Shown in pieces: positions 50,744 through 59,591 of a stretch of 64,000 nt of DNA (position 1 is the stretch's first letter; each line of letters begins with the position of its first letter). The notes under the pieces were generated by a model. That model did no database searches. It had not been told where the DNA came from and saw nothing but the letters and a program-made list of their open reading frames with translations. The stretch spans positions 1-64,000 of the forward strand of contig DAOROA010000009.1 in assembly GCA_035441325.1 (NCBI GenBank), in the 5' to 3' direction. Made by a program: the position numbers and the translations under genes. This stretch comes from Competibacter_A sp002352125. Its GTDB lineage: Bacteria > Pseudomonadota > Gammaproteobacteria > Competibacterales > Competibacteraceae.

Positions 50744-51795
50744 TCCGCCGCTTCGAAAGCATACGGCAGGGATTCCAGCCGCAGCACTGGGCCATCGGCA
50801 TCGCTCAAATGGAGCGTTCCCCGTTCCGCGCACTCGATCAGTGCCACTGCCAGCACCGCGTAACCACCGCCGGGATACCGGCAGGCATCGACCAATCGGC
50901 CGGGGCTTTGGCTGGCGTCGGCTTGCGGCGAAAACAGCGGATCGCCGGGACGGGGCGGAGTAGGGGATTCCACGCGAGCGAGATACATCCGCCGCTTCAG
51001 CTTGCCCAGATAATGGGTGCGCGCCACGACTTCCTGTCCGGTGTAACAGCCTTTTTTGAAGCTGATGCCGTCCAGCAATTCCAGATTCATCATCTGCGGC
51101 ACGAATGCCTCTGCGGTTTCCGGATACACTGCCGGGATGCCGGCCAATAAATCCAGCAAGCACCACGCTTCGGTGCCGGCCGGTGTGAGATAGGGCGCCA
51201 GCGCGTTCCACGCCGCTTGGATCTCCGGCACCGATCCGTGCAGTTCGTATCGCGGTATCGCTCCGGGCAGACGAATAGTGGTGGTATCGTTCGAGTGCAG
51301 CACATCACCTGCTGCCATCCCCGCTACGGAATCCGCTACTTGCGCGGCGAGTAGACGTGTGGTGTTGGATCCGGCGATCCCGATTCGCGCTAGGGTATCG
51401 CTGGCGTCGTCCAACGTGGTTTTGGCTCTCAATACGTACTTGCGCAATCGGACGAGGGTTGGTTCCACCATCGAACGCGGCAATTCTAGATAATGATCAT
51501 CCCCGCGCCGAAACAGCCGGAAACTGGCCAACGCCCGGCCCTTTGGGCTGCAATACGCGCCGATCGAGCTATGTTCCGGTATGGCTTGCCGCACGTCGCA
51601 GGTGAGTTGCCCCTGAAGGAACGTTTCACTGTCGGGTCCACGCACGACGATCAGGCCAAGATGCGACAAGTCACAACAAATGTCGCCGGATAACGCCGCG
51701 TGCAATTCGGCTTCCACCTGGCCGAAATGCGATACGCGGTCTGTCGCCAACGCGGCGCCAGCCCGTTCGAGAAATGCTCGCCAATCTGCGTTCAT
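50740..51795 (-). CDS. ygfZ: Folate-dependent iron-sulfur protein maintenance factor YgfZ
   Basis: A 351-residue protein related to the glycine-cleavage T protein that binds folate and helps maintain iron-sulfur enzymes such as MiaB. The diagnostic motif KGCYTGQEVVARTHYLGKLKRRMY lies near residue 255, with the Cys of KGCYTGQE. LIVVRGPDSETFLQGQLTCDV and YCSPKGRALASFRLF are further family segments. ATG 51795 gives the normal length; upstream in-frame codons would add about 67 unlike residues. It is divergent from the sdh operon, whose succinate dehydrogenase is an iron-sulfur enzyme. Confidence 0.95.
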   Translation of the reverse strand: MNADWRAFLERAGAALATDRVSHFGQVEAELHAALSGDICCDLSHLGLIVVRGPDSETFLQGQLTCDVRQAIPEHSSIGAYCSPKGRALASFRLFRRGDDHYLELPRSMVEPTLVRLRKYVLRAKTTLDDASDTLARIGIAGSNTTRLLAAQVADSVAGMAAGDVLHSNDTTTIRLPGAIPRYELHGSVPEIQAAWNALAPYLTPAGTEAWCLLDLLAGIPAVYPETAEAFVPQMMNLELLDGISFKKGCYTGQEVVARTHYLGKLKRRMYLARVESPTPPRPGDPLFSPQADASQSPGRLVDACRYPGGGYAVLAVALIECAERGTLHLSDADGPVLRLESLPYAFEAAD

Positions 51796-51876
51796 GCGAT
51801 GAAATCCCGTTATTTTTTCAGTTCTTATGAACTGATCTGCCCCAAGTTTGCGCCTGCGCCCACATCCGCCGATTCG

Positions 51877-51905
51877 TTGCGTTCGAAGGCTACGAACGGC
51901 ATAAT
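51877..51905 (+). promoter_or_regulatory. Sigma-70 promoter candidate for the sdh operon
   Basis: TTGCGT at 51877-51882 and CATAAT at 51900-51905 are separated by 17 bases. The start site would be near 51912, about 130 bases ahead of the small assembly-factor gene at 52045. The long leader leaves room for regulation. Confidence 0.5.
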
Positions 51906-52044
51906 ACCCATAAGAATATAGACCGAAATGCCCCACTGCTGTACTAGGGTACGACGCCTGAAATTCTCCCGGTAATACCATCGGCGGATGGAGCAAGGAT
52001 AGTCAGCCACCGCCTCCCTCAACCTGCTTTTTTGGTGAGTTGTC

Positions 52045-52218
52045 ATGAACAAGAATGACACAGAGACAACGCTGCCACCGCAGCAGCCCGCCCCGACCTC
52101 CGACCCGTTCCAACAAGCCGAGAAACCCAAAAAACCTCTGGAATTCGGCGGTCCCAAAGGGCTCGAACCCACCCGTTACGGCGATTGGGAGAAAGCCGGC
52201 CGCTGCATCGATTTTTAA
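52045..52218 (+). CDS. SdhAF4-like succinate dehydrogenase assembly factor (DUF1674)
   Basis: A 57-residue protein too short for many gene callers. The last third, PLEFGGPKGLEPTRYGDW followed by EKAGRCIDF, is the conserved C-terminal signature of the SDHAF4/DUF1674 family, which binds flavinylated SdhA and aids its assembly in mitochondria and bacteria. The N-terminal 30 residues are disordered-looking and Pro/Gln-rich. It lies 166 bases ahead of sdhC on the same strand and behind a good promoter, so a role in succinate dehydrogenase assembly fits. No strong ribosome-binding site is seen. Confidence 0.88.
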   Translation: MNKNDTETTLPPQQPAPTSDPFQQAEKPKKPLEFGGPKGLEPTRYGDWEKAGRCIDF

Positions 52219-52384
52219 CACATCCCCCTCGCGCGGCGCGTGCCCGGCACCGAGCTGATCGTTGCTCGATCCCGTCGTTTCCGTTGTGGTGTTTTCCGAA
52301 ATGAGGGTAGCATTCCCGGTGATTTTTTGCGTCGCACAATACAAAGAGCACTTTCTTCGTCACTAAGTAACTGAGGAGAAACAT

Positions 52385-52771
52385 ATGTCAGCCAACAAAC
52401 GGCCGTTGTCGCCGTTCATGATCGGACCTTATTACAGGCCGCAAATGACCTCGGTACTATCCATCACCCACCGCGCCACCGGAGCCGGCTTGGTGGTTGG
52501 CACGTTGCTGCTGGTGTATTGGCTGGCCGCCGCTGCGCTCGGTCCCGAAGCCTATAAGCACGCCCAGGCCATACTGGGGTCGATGCTTGGACAACTCTTG
52601 CTGTTCCTGTGGACTTGGTCGTTGTTTTATCACATGGCCAACGGTATCCGTCACTTGTTCTGGGACGCCGGCTGCGGTCTCGAATTGAAAGACGCCGCCA
52701 AATCCGGCTGGTGGGTGGTGTGGTCCTCCGTCGTTTTGACTTTCCTGTGCTGGTTGATCGCCGCGCCTTGA
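52385..52771 (+). CDS. sdhC: Succinate dehydrogenase cytochrome b556 subunit
   Basis: A 128-residue membrane anchor with three TM helices. RPLSPFMIGPYYRPQMTSVLSITHRATGAGLVVG holds the Ser/Arg quinone-site region, and SLFYHMANGIRHLFWDAG contains the haem-ligand His and the conserved HxxxGxRHLxWD pattern. GAGGAG precedes the ATG. It is the first structural gene of sdhCDAB. Confidence 0.97.
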   Translation: MSANKRPLSPFMIGPYYRPQMTSVLSITHRATGAGLVVGTLLLVYWLAAAALGPEAYKHAQAILGSMLGQLLLFLWTWSLFYHMANGIRHLFWDAGCGLELKDAAKSGWWVVWSSVVLTFLCWLIAAP

Positions 52772-52782
52772 GGAGAAACATC

Positions 52783-53160
52783 ATGAGTATTCGCACCCCC
52801 CTCGCTCGTGTTCGCGGTCTTGGCACTGCCAAAGACGGTACTCACCATTGGTGGATGCAGCGCGTTACGTCCATCGCTCTGGTGCCGTTGGTGCTGTGGT
52901 TCGTCGTTTCCATGCTGTCGTATTCCCACGCCGACTACGAGACGTTCCAGCATTGGCTGAGCAATCCGATCAACGCCGGATTGATGGTAACGCTTTTGTT
53001 CACGGTGTTTTATCACGCCAAGCTGGGCATGCAGGTCATCTACGAGGACTACGTCCGGCCGGAATGGGTCATGTACGCCGCCCTGCTTGTGACGCAGTTC
53101 GTGCTGTTTTTGCTGGGCGCCATTTCCATCGTCGCCGTGCTGAAGATCGCACTGGCCTGA
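52783..53160 (+). CDS. sdhD: Succinate dehydrogenase hydrophobic membrane anchor subunit
   Basis: A 125-residue membrane subunit with three TM helices. GTHHWWMQRVTSIALVPLVLWFV is typical of SdhD, and FTVFYHAKLGMQVIYEDYV holds the second haem-ligand His and the quinone-site Tyr. The leader TGAGGAGAAACAT is nearly the same as that of sdhC. The gene follows sdhC by 11 bases and precedes sdhA by 26. Confidence 0.96.
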   Translation: MSIRTPLARVRGLGTAKDGTHHWWMQRVTSIALVPLVLWFVVSMLSYSHADYETFQHWLSNPINAGLMVTLLFTVFYHAKLGMQVIYEDYVRPEWVMYAALLVTQFVLFLLGAISIVAVLKIALA

Positions 53161-53186
53161 CGCCCACCACCGGAGGCTGAGGTTTC

Positions 53187-54977
53187 ATGTCCAACGCATA
53201 CAAATTGATTCATCATAATTACGACGTGGTCGTGGTGGGTGCCGGCGGTGCCGGATTGCGCGCCACCTTTGGCATGGCCCAGAAGGGTCTAAAAACGGCC
53301 TGTCTGACCAAGGTTTTCCCGACTCGCAGCCATACCGTAGCGGCCCAGGGTGGTATGTCGGCGGCGCTTGCCAACATGGGTCAGGACATGTGGCAATGGC
53401 ACATGTACGACACCGTGAAGGGTTCCGACTGGCTGGGCGACCAGGACGCCATCGAGTACATGTGCCGCGAGGCGGTGCCGGCGGTCATCGAGCTGGAACA
53501 CTACGGTGTTCCGTTCTCTCGCACCGAAGAGGGCAAGATTTATCAGCGGCCGTTCGGCGGTATGACCACCAACTACGGTGAAGGTATCGCCCAACGTACC
53601 TGCGCCGCTGCCGACCGCACCGGCCACGCGATCCTGCACACCTTGTATCAGCAGGCGCTCAAGCACGACGCCGAGTTCTTCATCGAATATTTCGCGCTGG
53701 ATTTGATCATGGACGACGACGGCGCTTGTCGCGGCGTGGTGGCCTGGGATCTGGCCGACGGCACGCTGCACATCTTCCGTGCCCATCAGACCGTCTTGGC
53801 CACCGGCGGCTACGGTCGCGCCTATTTCTCGGCCACCTCCGCTCACACCTGCACCGGCGACGGCAATGGCATGGTGTTGCGCGCCGGTCTGCCGTTGCAG
53901 GACATGGAGTTTACTCAATTCCACCCGACTGGCATCTACGGCTCCGGCTGTTTGATGACCGAAGGCTGTCGCGGTGAAGGCGGCTATCTGACCAATTCCA
54001 ACGGCGAGCGCTTCATGGAGCGTTACGCGCCCAACGCCAAAGACTTGGCTTCTCGCGACGTGGTCAGCCGCTCGATGACCATCGAAATCCGCGAAGGGCG
54101 CGGCGTCGGCGAGCACAAGGATCATATCTACCTGCACCTGGAACATCTGGGCGCCGATGTCATCAACGAACGGCTGCCCGGCATCGCCGAAACCGCCCGC
54201 ATCTTCGCCGGCGTGGACGTGACCAAGGAGCCCGCGCCGGTGCTGCCGACCGTGCATTACAACATGGGCGGCATTCCGACCAACTATCGCGGCGAGGTGG
54301 TCATCCTCAAGGATGGCAATCCCGATCACGTCATTCCCGGCTTGATGGCCATCGGCGAAGCGGCCTGCGTGTCGGTGCATGGCGCCAACCGCTTGGGTTC
54401 CAACTCGCTGCTCGACATCGTGGTATTCGGTCGTGCCGCCGCCATCCGCTGCGCCGAACTGATCCAGCCCAACAGCCCGCACGGCGCACTGCCGCAAGCC
54501 TCGGTGGACAAGATCGTGGCCCGCTTCGACGGCCTGCGCAACGCCAAGGGCGAAAATCCGACTGCCAGCTTGCGGATGCGGATGCAGCGGACCATGCAAA
54601 ATCACGCGGCCGTGTTCCGCACCGGCGAGTCGATGGCCGAAGGCATTAAGCTGCTGGAGGACGTCTATGCCGGTTTCGAGCATGTCGGCGTCAGCGACCG
54701 GGGCATGGTTTGGAATTCCGATCTGGTCGAGACGCTGGAGCTGGACAACCTGCTGGAATGCGCGATGGTGTCCATCAAGTCGGCGATCAACCGGCCCGAG
54801 AGCCGCGGCGCGCATGCCCGCGAGGATTATCCAGATCGCGACGACGAGAATTGGATGAAACACACCTTGGCGTGGTTGAGTCCCAAGGGCGATGTGACCA
54901 TCGATTACCGTCCGGTTCACACCTATACCCTGACCAACGAGGTGGAGTACATTCCGCCCAAGAAGCGCACGTATTAA
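53187..54977 (+). CDS. sdhA: Succinate dehydrogenase flavoprotein subunit
   Basis: A 596-residue flavoprotein that oxidises succinate to fumarate. VVVGAGGAGLRATFGMAQKG is the FAD-binding motif; SHTVAAQGGMSAAL contains the His that carries covalent FAD; FHPTGIYGSGCLMTEGCRGEGGYL and RSMTIEIREGRGVG contain substrate and proton-transfer residues; HGANRLGSNSLLDIVVFGRAA is the C-terminal signature. Its length matches E. coli SdhA (588). FAD attachment would be helped by sdhE downstream and the DUF1674 factor upstream. Confidence 0.98.
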   Translation: MSNAYKLIHHNYDVVVVGAGGAGLRATFGMAQKGLKTACLTKVFPTRSHTVAAQGGMSAALANMGQDMWQWHMYDTVKGSDWLGDQDAIEYMCREAVPAVIELEHYGVPFSRTEEGKIYQRPFGGMTTNYGEGIAQRTCAAADRTGHAILHTLYQQALKHDAEFFIEYFALDLIMDDDGACRGVVAWDLADGTLHIFRAHQTVLATGGYGRAYFSATSAHTCTGDGNGMVLRAGLPLQDMEFTQFHPTGIYGSGCLMTEGCRGEGGYLTNSNGERFMERYAPNAKDLASRDVVSRSMTIEIREGRGVGEHKDHIYLHLEHLGADVINERLPGIAETARIFAGVDVTKEPAPVLPTVHYNMGGIPTNYRGEVVILKDGNPDHVIPGLMAIGEAACVSVHGANRLGSNSLLDIVVFGRAAAIRCAELIQPNSPHGALPQASVDKIVARFDGLRNAKGENPTASLRMRMQRTMQNHAAVFRTGESMAEGIKLLEDVYAGFEHVGVSDRGMVWNSDLVETLELDNLLECAMVSIKSAINRPESRGAHAREDYPDRDDENWMKHTLAWLSPKGDVTIDYRPVHTYTLTNEVEYIPPKKRTY

Positions 54978-54989
54978 GGGGACGATGCC

Positions 54990-55766
54990 ATGGCTCAATT
55001 CAAACTACCGGCCAATTCCGTCATCGGCAAGGGCAAAACCTACTATGCCGGCGCGGGTGCCAAGAACGTCAAGCGCTTCCAAATCTACCGTTGGGACCCG
55101 GACAGCGGCGAAAACCCGCGCATGGACACCTACGAGGTCGATCTGGCCACCTGCGGCCCGATGGTGCTGGACGCGCTGCTCAAGATCAAAAACGAGATGG
55201 ATCCAACCCTGACCTTCCGCCGCTCCTGCCGCGAGGGTGTCTGTGGTTCCTGCGCGATGAACATCGACGGAATCAATACCCTGGCGTGTACCTACGCCAT
55301 CGGCGACATCAAGGGTGAGGCCAAAATCTATCCGCTGCCGCACATGTCGGTGGTCAAGGATCTGGTGCCCGATCTGACCCATTTTTACGCCCAGTACGCC
55401 TCGATCAAACCGTGGTTGCAGTCGATTACACCGCCCCCGGAGCGCGAGCGCCTGCAATCCAAAGAAGACCGCGCCAAGCTGGACGGGCTGTACGAGTGCA
55501 TCTTGTGCGCCTGCTGCTCCACCAGTTGCCCGAGCTACTGGTGGAACGGTGAGCGCTACCTCGGTCCTTCGATCCTGCTGCAAGCCTATCGCTGGATCGT
55601 GGACAGCCGCGACGAGTTCACCGGCGAACGGTTGGACAATCTGGAAGACCCGTTCCGGCTGTATCGCTGCCATACCATCATGAACTGCACCAAGACCTGT
55701 CCGAAGAGCCTGAATCCCGCGAAAGCCATCGCGGAAATCAAGAAGATGATGGTGGAACGGCGGTAA
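54990..55766 (+). CDS. sdhB: Succinate dehydrogenase iron-sulfur subunit
   Basis: A 258-residue electron-transfer subunit. The [2Fe-2S] ligands are in RSCREGVCGSCAMNIDG and TLAC; the [4Fe-4S] and [3Fe-4S] ligands are in CILCACCSTSCPSYWW and CHTIMNCTKTCPK. It is longer at the N-terminus than the E. coli protein by about 18 residues. The gene follows sdhA by 12 bases. A hairpin repeat lies between it and sdhE. Confidence 0.98.
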   Translation: MAQFKLPANSVIGKGKTYYAGAGAKNVKRFQIYRWDPDSGENPRMDTYEVDLATCGPMVLDALLKIKNEMDPTLTFRRSCREGVCGSCAMNIDGINTLACTYAIGDIKGEAKIYPLPHMSVVKDLVPDLTHFYAQYASIKPWLQSITPPPERERLQSKEDRAKLDGLYECILCACCSTSCPSYWWNGERYLGPSILLQAYRWIVDSRDEFTGERLDNLEDPFRLYRCHTIMNCTKTCPKSLNPAKAIAEIKKMMVERR

Positions 55767-55778
55767 GTCGTTACCTGC

Positions 55779-55826
55779 CCCTTCACTCCCAACCCCTCTC
55801 CCGCTCGCGGGCGAGGGGTTTTGTTT
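55779..55826. repeat. Hairpin repeat / possible attenuating terminator between sdhB and sdhE
   Basis: A second copy of the C-rich repeat seen at 2914. Within it, AACCCCTCTCCCGC (55792-55805) pairs with GCGGGCGAGGGGTT (55807-55820) with one mismatch and is followed by TTGTTT. It may reduce read-through from sdhCDAB into sdhE-ygfX. Confidence 0.6.
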
Positions 55827-55842
55827 GCAGGAGACGCGGATC

Positions 55843-56088
55843 GTGGATGAACAAATCGGTAAATTGCGTTGGCGCTGCCGGCGCGGCATGAAAGAGCTGG
55901 ATCTACTGACGCTGGCTTATCTGGACCGGCATTACCCAACTGCCCCGGCGGAGGAACAACAAGCCTTCGCAGAATTGCTAGAATTGCAAGATCCGTTGTT
56001 GATGAGCTACATGGTTGGGCGGGAAACGCCGGTCGATGTGGTGACTGCCCGTGTCGTCGGCGTCATGCGAACCTTGCTTAATCCTTGA
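55843..56088 (+). CDS. sdhE: FAD assembly factor SdhE
   Basis: An 81-residue protein that promotes covalent attachment of FAD to SdhA. LRWRCRRGMKELDLLTLAYLDRHYP contains the RGxxExD motif of the family; FAELLELQDPLLMSYMVGRETP is the second conserved segment. GTG 55843 is used, with GGAG nine bases upstream; a TTG at 55825 is the alternative. It overlaps ygfX by 38 bases, the usual sdhE-ygfX pairing. Confidence 0.94.
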   Translation: MDEQIGKLRWRCRRGMKELDLLTLAYLDRHYPTAPAEEQQAFAELLELQDPLLMSYMVGRETPVDVVTARVVGVMRTLLNP

Positions 56089-56506
56089 GCCACAGCCATC
56101 GCGATTCCTGCTGATCGGCGATAGCATCGCTCACTTGGCGGCTGGTGTGGCTGTCGTTTTTTCCGGCGTACTGCTTTGGGTCAAGGTGGGGCTGATCGTC
56201 GGAATTATTCTGTCGATAGCCTGGGCCGGTTATCGCTACGGCTATCGCCGCAGTCACGGATTCGTCGCGCGCATCGAACTGCTGGACGAGCGGTGGCGGT
56301 TGACAACTGGCGATGGCGTAACGCATCGCGCCAGTTTAATCGGTGGTTATGCGCATCCCCGCATCGTCGTTTTGAACTTTCGCCTGGAAAACCGACAGCG
56401 AAAGTCGCTGACGCTGCTGCCGGATTCCACCGATCCCGATACCTTGCGCCGGTTGCGGGTTTGGTTGCGGACCCGACGGGATGATGCCGAATCGGGTCGG
56501 CCGTGA
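56051..56506 (+). CDS. ygfX: YgfX/CptA-like membrane protein
   Basis: A 151-residue protein with two adjacent TM segments (SIAHLAAGVAVVFSGVLLWV and VGLIVGIILSIAWAGYRYGY, about residues 27-66) and a soluble C-terminal beta domain (FVARIELLDERWRLTTGDGV, RKSLTLLPDSTDPDTLRRLRVWLR). This matches YgfX, which is co-encoded with sdhE in enterobacteria and was described there as the toxin partner of a proposed toxin-antitoxin pair affecting cell division; whether that applies here is unknown. The start is a GTG inside sdhE, with no better option. It is convergent with nadB. Confidence 0.85.
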   Translation: MSSASCEPCLILEPQPSRFLLIGDSIAHLAAGVAVVFSGVLLWVKVGLIVGIILSIAWAGYRYGYRRSHGFVARIELLDERWRLTTGDGVTHRASLIGGYAHPRIVVLNFRLENRQRKSLTLLPDSTDPDTLRRLRVWLRTRRDDAESGRP

Positions 56507-56537
56507 AGAGGAACGCCGGATTAGAGAGGGGCGCTCA

Positions 56538-58181
56538 CTAATCTCTCCAGTACGGAAGCACTTCCGCCCCCGCAAAATTCGTCGGTACCAGCACGGTATC
56601 CCGAACCGGCGCTGCCTCGTTGGCCAGAGGATAATCCAAGGTATAGTGCAAGCCCCGGCTTTCCTTGCGCGCTAGGGCGCTGCGAATGATCAACTCCGCC
56701 ACCTGTGCCAGATTGCGCAATTCGATCAAGTTGCTGCTGATGCGGAAGTTGCCGTAGTACTCGTCGATCTCCCGCAACAGCAACTCCACCCGGTTCTGGG
56801 CGCGCTGCAGGCGTTTGTTGGTGCGCACGATGCCGACGTAATCCCACATGAACTGGCGCAGTTCCGCCCAATTGTGGCTAACTACCACCTCTTCGTCGGA
56901 ATCGGTAACCCGGCTCTCGTCCCACGCCGGCAACGCCGGTGGCGCCGGGGCGCGTTCCAGTTGGGGGCGGATATCTTCGGCGGCGGCGGCGGCGAATACC
57001 AAGCATTCCAGCAGCGAGTTGCTGGCCATCCGATTGGCCCCGTGCAGGCCGGTAAAAGCCACCTCGCCGACCGCGTATAACCCCTCTACGTCCGTCCGCG
57101 CCCGCAGATCGGTTATCACCCCGCCGCAAGTGTAATGAGCCGCCGGCACCACCGGAATCGGTTGCCGGGTCATGTCGAAGCCGTACTCCAAGCATTTGGC
57201 ATAAATGTTGGGAAAGTGATCCTTGACGAAGTTTGCCGGCTTGTGGCTGATATCTAGATACATGCACTCGGCGCCCAGCCGCTTCATCTCGTGGTCGATG
57301 GCGCGGGCTACGATGTCGCGGGGAGCCAGCTCCATCCGCGTATCGAAATTCCGCATGAACCGGGTTCCGTCCGGCAGCAGCAAGTGGCCGCCTTCGCCGC
57401 GCACCGCTTCGGAAATCAGGAAATTCTTGGCCTGCGGGTGATACAGGCAAGTCGGGTGGAATTGCATGAATTCCATGTTGGCCACCCGGCAGCCCGCTCG
57501 CCAGGCCATGGCGATGCCGTCACCGGTGGAGCCGTCCGGATTACTGGAGTACAGGTAGACCCGGCTGGCGCCGCCCGTGGCGAGCACCACGAATCGAGCG
57601 GCGATCACTTCGACCTGGCCGCTGTCGCGGTTCAGCACGTAGGCGCCCAAACAGCGATTGCCGGCTAACCCCAGCTTGCGGCTGACGATCAGATCAACGA
57701 CGCTGTGGTGATCGTGCAGGGTGATATTGGGATGCTGGCTGGCCCGTTTCTCCAGGGTGGTCTGGATGGCGCGGCCGGTGGCGTCGGCGGCGTGGACGAT
57801 GCGGCGGTGGCTGTGTCCCCCTTCGCGGTGCAGGTGATAATCGGCGCCGCCCTCGGCGTTGGATTCCATGGTGAACGGGACGCCCTGCTCGCTGAGCCAT
57901 TCGATCACCGTCCGACCGTGTTCGACGGTAAAGCGAACCGCGTCGGCATGGCACAGGCCCGCGCCCGCGATCAGAGTATCGTGCAAGTGCGATTCGATGG
58001 AGTCTCCAGCATCCAGCACCGCCGACACGCCGCCTTGCGCGTAATAGGTACTGCCTTCGTGCAAGGGGCCCTTGGCCAAGGCGACGACGCGGGCGGCCTT
58101 GGCCAGCCGCAACGCCAGGCTCAGGCCGGCGGCACCGCAACCGATGATTAGAACGTCCGTGGAGACAAGGGAAGTGGTCAT
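56538..58181 (-). CDS. nadB: L-aspartate oxidase
   Basis: A 547-residue flavoenzyme that oxidises aspartate to iminoaspartate in NAD synthesis. It begins TDVLIIGCGAAGLSLALRLAK (FAD-binding), has HEGSTYYAQGGVSAVLDAGDS, FHPTCLYHPQAKNFLISEAVRGEGGHL, VPAAHYTCGGVITDLRARTDV and HGANRMASNSLLECLVFAAAAAED. ATG 58181 gives the family length; the in-frame sequence continues open for more than 250 codons upstream, antisense to rpoE, but is not coding. It is divergent from rpoE, the usual gammaproteobacterial order. Confidence 0.97.
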   Translation of the reverse strand: MTTSLVSTDVLIIGCGAAGLSLALRLAKAARVVALAKGPLHEGSTYYAQGGVSAVLDAGDSIESHLHDTLIAGAGLCHADAVRFTVEHGRTVIEWLSEQGVPFTMESNAEGGADYHLHREGGHSHRRIVHAADATGRAIQTTLEKRASQHPNITLHDHHSVVDLIVSRKLGLAGNRCLGAYVLNRDSGQVEVIAARFVVLATGGASRVYLYSSNPDGSTGDGIAMAWRAGCRVANMEFMQFHPTCLYHPQAKNFLISEAVRGEGGHLLLPDGTRFMRNFDTRMELAPRDIVARAIDHEMKRLGAECMYLDISHKPANFVKDHFPNIYAKCLEYGFDMTRQPIPVVPAAHYTCGGVITDLRARTDVEGLYAVGEVAFTGLHGANRMASNSLLECLVFAAAAAEDIRPQLERAPAPPALPAWDESRVTDSDEEVVVSHNWAELRQFMWDYVGIVRTNKRLQRAQNRVELLLREIDEYYGNFRISSNLIELRNLAQVAELIIRSALARKESRGLHYTLDYPLANEAAPVRDTVLVPTNFAGAEVLPYWRD

Positions 58182-58308
58182 GGCTTGTGAGCGACTCCTC
58201 GAATGGGGTATCGTTGCTGGAACGGGGGCCGCCGGAGAGGTTGTAGCCGAGGCCACAAGTTCATCCCGCCGCTGCATTTTTACACTATAACCAATCCTGG
58301 CAGGACTG

Positions 58309-58335
58309 CGAACTAACGAGGCGGGCGTTTGTCTA
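58309..58335 (+). promoter_or_regulatory. Sigma-E-type promoter candidate for rpoE
   Basis: CGAACT at 58309-58314 resembles the RpoE -35 box (GGAACTT), and GTCTA at 58331-58335 resembles its -10 box, with a spacer of about 16 bases. Autoregulation of rpoE is common. The match is partial. Confidence 0.4.
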
Positions 58336-58385
58336 CCGTCATGGTCGCATGGAGATTGCCATTGAGTCGAAAGGGGCCGGCCCGA

Positions 58386-58961
58386 ATGGGCGAAGTTCAT
58401 TTGGATCGCGATTTGGTCCAAAAGGTACAGAAAGGCGATAAGAGTGCATTCGATCTGCTGGTGCGCAAGTACCAATACAAGATCATCAAACTGATTTCCC
58501 GCTATGTGCACGATCCCAGCGAAGCCCTTGACGTATCCCAAGAAGCCTTCCTCAAGGCTTACCGGGCGCTGCCGGGCTTTCGCGGAGACAGCGCGTTTTA
58601 TACGTGGCTTTATCGCATCGCTATCAATACGGCCAAGAACTATCTGGTGGCTCAAGGTCGGCGTCCGCCGGGTTCCGATATCGATGCCCAAGAGGCTGAA
58701 CAGTACGAAGGTCAATCTCTGCTGAAGGAGTACGAGACTCCCGAACGGTTGTTGCTCAAGGATGAGATTGCAGCGACCGTGTTCAAGGCTATTGAGGAGT
58801 TGCCGGAAGATTTGCGCACGGCGATCACCCTTCGCGAACTCGAAGGGATGAGTTACGAAGAAATCGCTCAAACCATGGGGTGCCCGATCGGTACGGTGCG
58901 TTCCCGGATTTTCCGGGCACGAGAATCGATCGACGCCAAATTGCATCCACTTTTAAGCTAG
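58386..58961 (+). CDS. rpoE: RNA polymerase sigma-E factor
   Basis: A 191-residue ECF sigma factor controlling the envelope-stress response. Region 2 is visible (DKSAFDLLVRKYQYKIIKLISRYVHDPSEALDVSQEAFLKAYRAL, GDSAFYTWLYRIAINTAKNYL) and region 4 follows (ELPEDLRTAITLRELEGMSYEEIAQTMGCPIGTVRSRIFRARE). ATG 58386 gives the MGEVHLDRDLVQKVQ N-terminus and the E. coli length exactly (191). It is the first gene of rpoE-rseA-rseB-rseC. Confidence 0.98.
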   Translation: MGEVHLDRDLVQKVQKGDKSAFDLLVRKYQYKIIKLISRYVHDPSEALDVSQEAFLKAYRALPGFRGDSAFYTWLYRIAINTAKNYLVAQGRRPPGSDIDAQEAEQYEGQSLLKEYETPERLLLKDEIAATVFKAIEELPEDLRTAITLRELEGMSYEEIAQTMGCPIGTVRSRIFRARESIDAKLHPLLS

Positions 58962-58977
58962 GTTCGAGATTAGAGTC

Positions 58978-59577
58978 ATGGCTGATAAGACGGCTGAACA
59001 ACGATCGATGCCGGTCGAAGACGATACGAATATCGCGGCAAGTCAGCTTTCGGCGATCGTCGACGACGAATTGGAAGATAGAGAGGTCGATTTGATCTTG
59101 CGTCGCTTGAGCCGCGATCTCGATTCGAGAACGCGGTGGGAGCGTTATCATCTGATCAGCGATGCGCTGCAGGGCCATTTGCCGGATGCGTTCGATGCTG
59201 GCTTCGCTGCGCGTGTCCGCCAGGCAGTCGAAGCTGAATCGCCGTTGCGGCCGGCCGCCAAGCCACTGCCGACGTGGTATAAACCGGTTACGGGATTTGG
59301 GTTGGCCGCTTCGGTGGTTCTGGTCGCGCTGTTTGGGTTCAAGTTGACTCGAACCGATAACGCCTTCCCTTCCTCCGGCCAACTCGCCTCTACCGTCTTC
59401 TCCGCTCCCATCGCGATCCAGACAGCTTCGACCGCTTGGCAACCTGACAGGTCCGATAACCCGGCCGAAGCTCGATTGAACAGCTATCTAGTCAATCATA
59501 ACGGTGCTGCTTCCCGAAACAGCGTAAACGGCATGTTGCCCTACGTGCGCATGGTCGGTTACCAGACCAACCGTTAA
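58978..59577 (+). CDS. rseA: Anti-sigma-E factor RseA/MucA
   Basis: A 199-residue single-pass inner-membrane anti-sigma factor. The cytoplasmic part has AASQLSAIVDDELEDREVDLILRRLSRD and RTRWERYHLISDALQG, the sigma-binding signature; a TM segment (VTGFGLAASVVLVALFGFKL) is at about residues 103-122; the periplasmic tail (about 77 residues) would be cut by DegS and bound by RseB. It follows rpoE by 16 bases. Confidence 0.95.
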   Translation: MADKTAEQRSMPVEDDTNIAASQLSAIVDDELEDREVDLILRRLSRDLDSRTRWERYHLISDALQGHLPDAFDAGFAARVRQAVEAESPLRPAAKPLPTWYKPVTGFGLAASVVLVALFGFKLTRTDNAFPSSGQLASTVFSAPIAIQTASTAWQPDRSDNPAEARLNSYLVNHNGAASRNSVNGMLPYVRMVGYQTNR

Positions 59578-59591
59578 AACCGCGATCCCGA

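Noticed and set aside
55843..56506. sdhE-ygfX considered as a dedicated toxin-antitoxin defence module
   Set aside because: The pair is the ordinary housekeeping arrangement next to sdh genes; the toxin role proposed in enterobacteria cannot be assumed here.
58182..58946. Long minus-strand open extension upstream of nadB (over 250 codons)
   Set aside because: It is antisense to rpoE, has no family resemblance and would give NadB an unlike N-terminus; G+C-rich antisense frames are often open.
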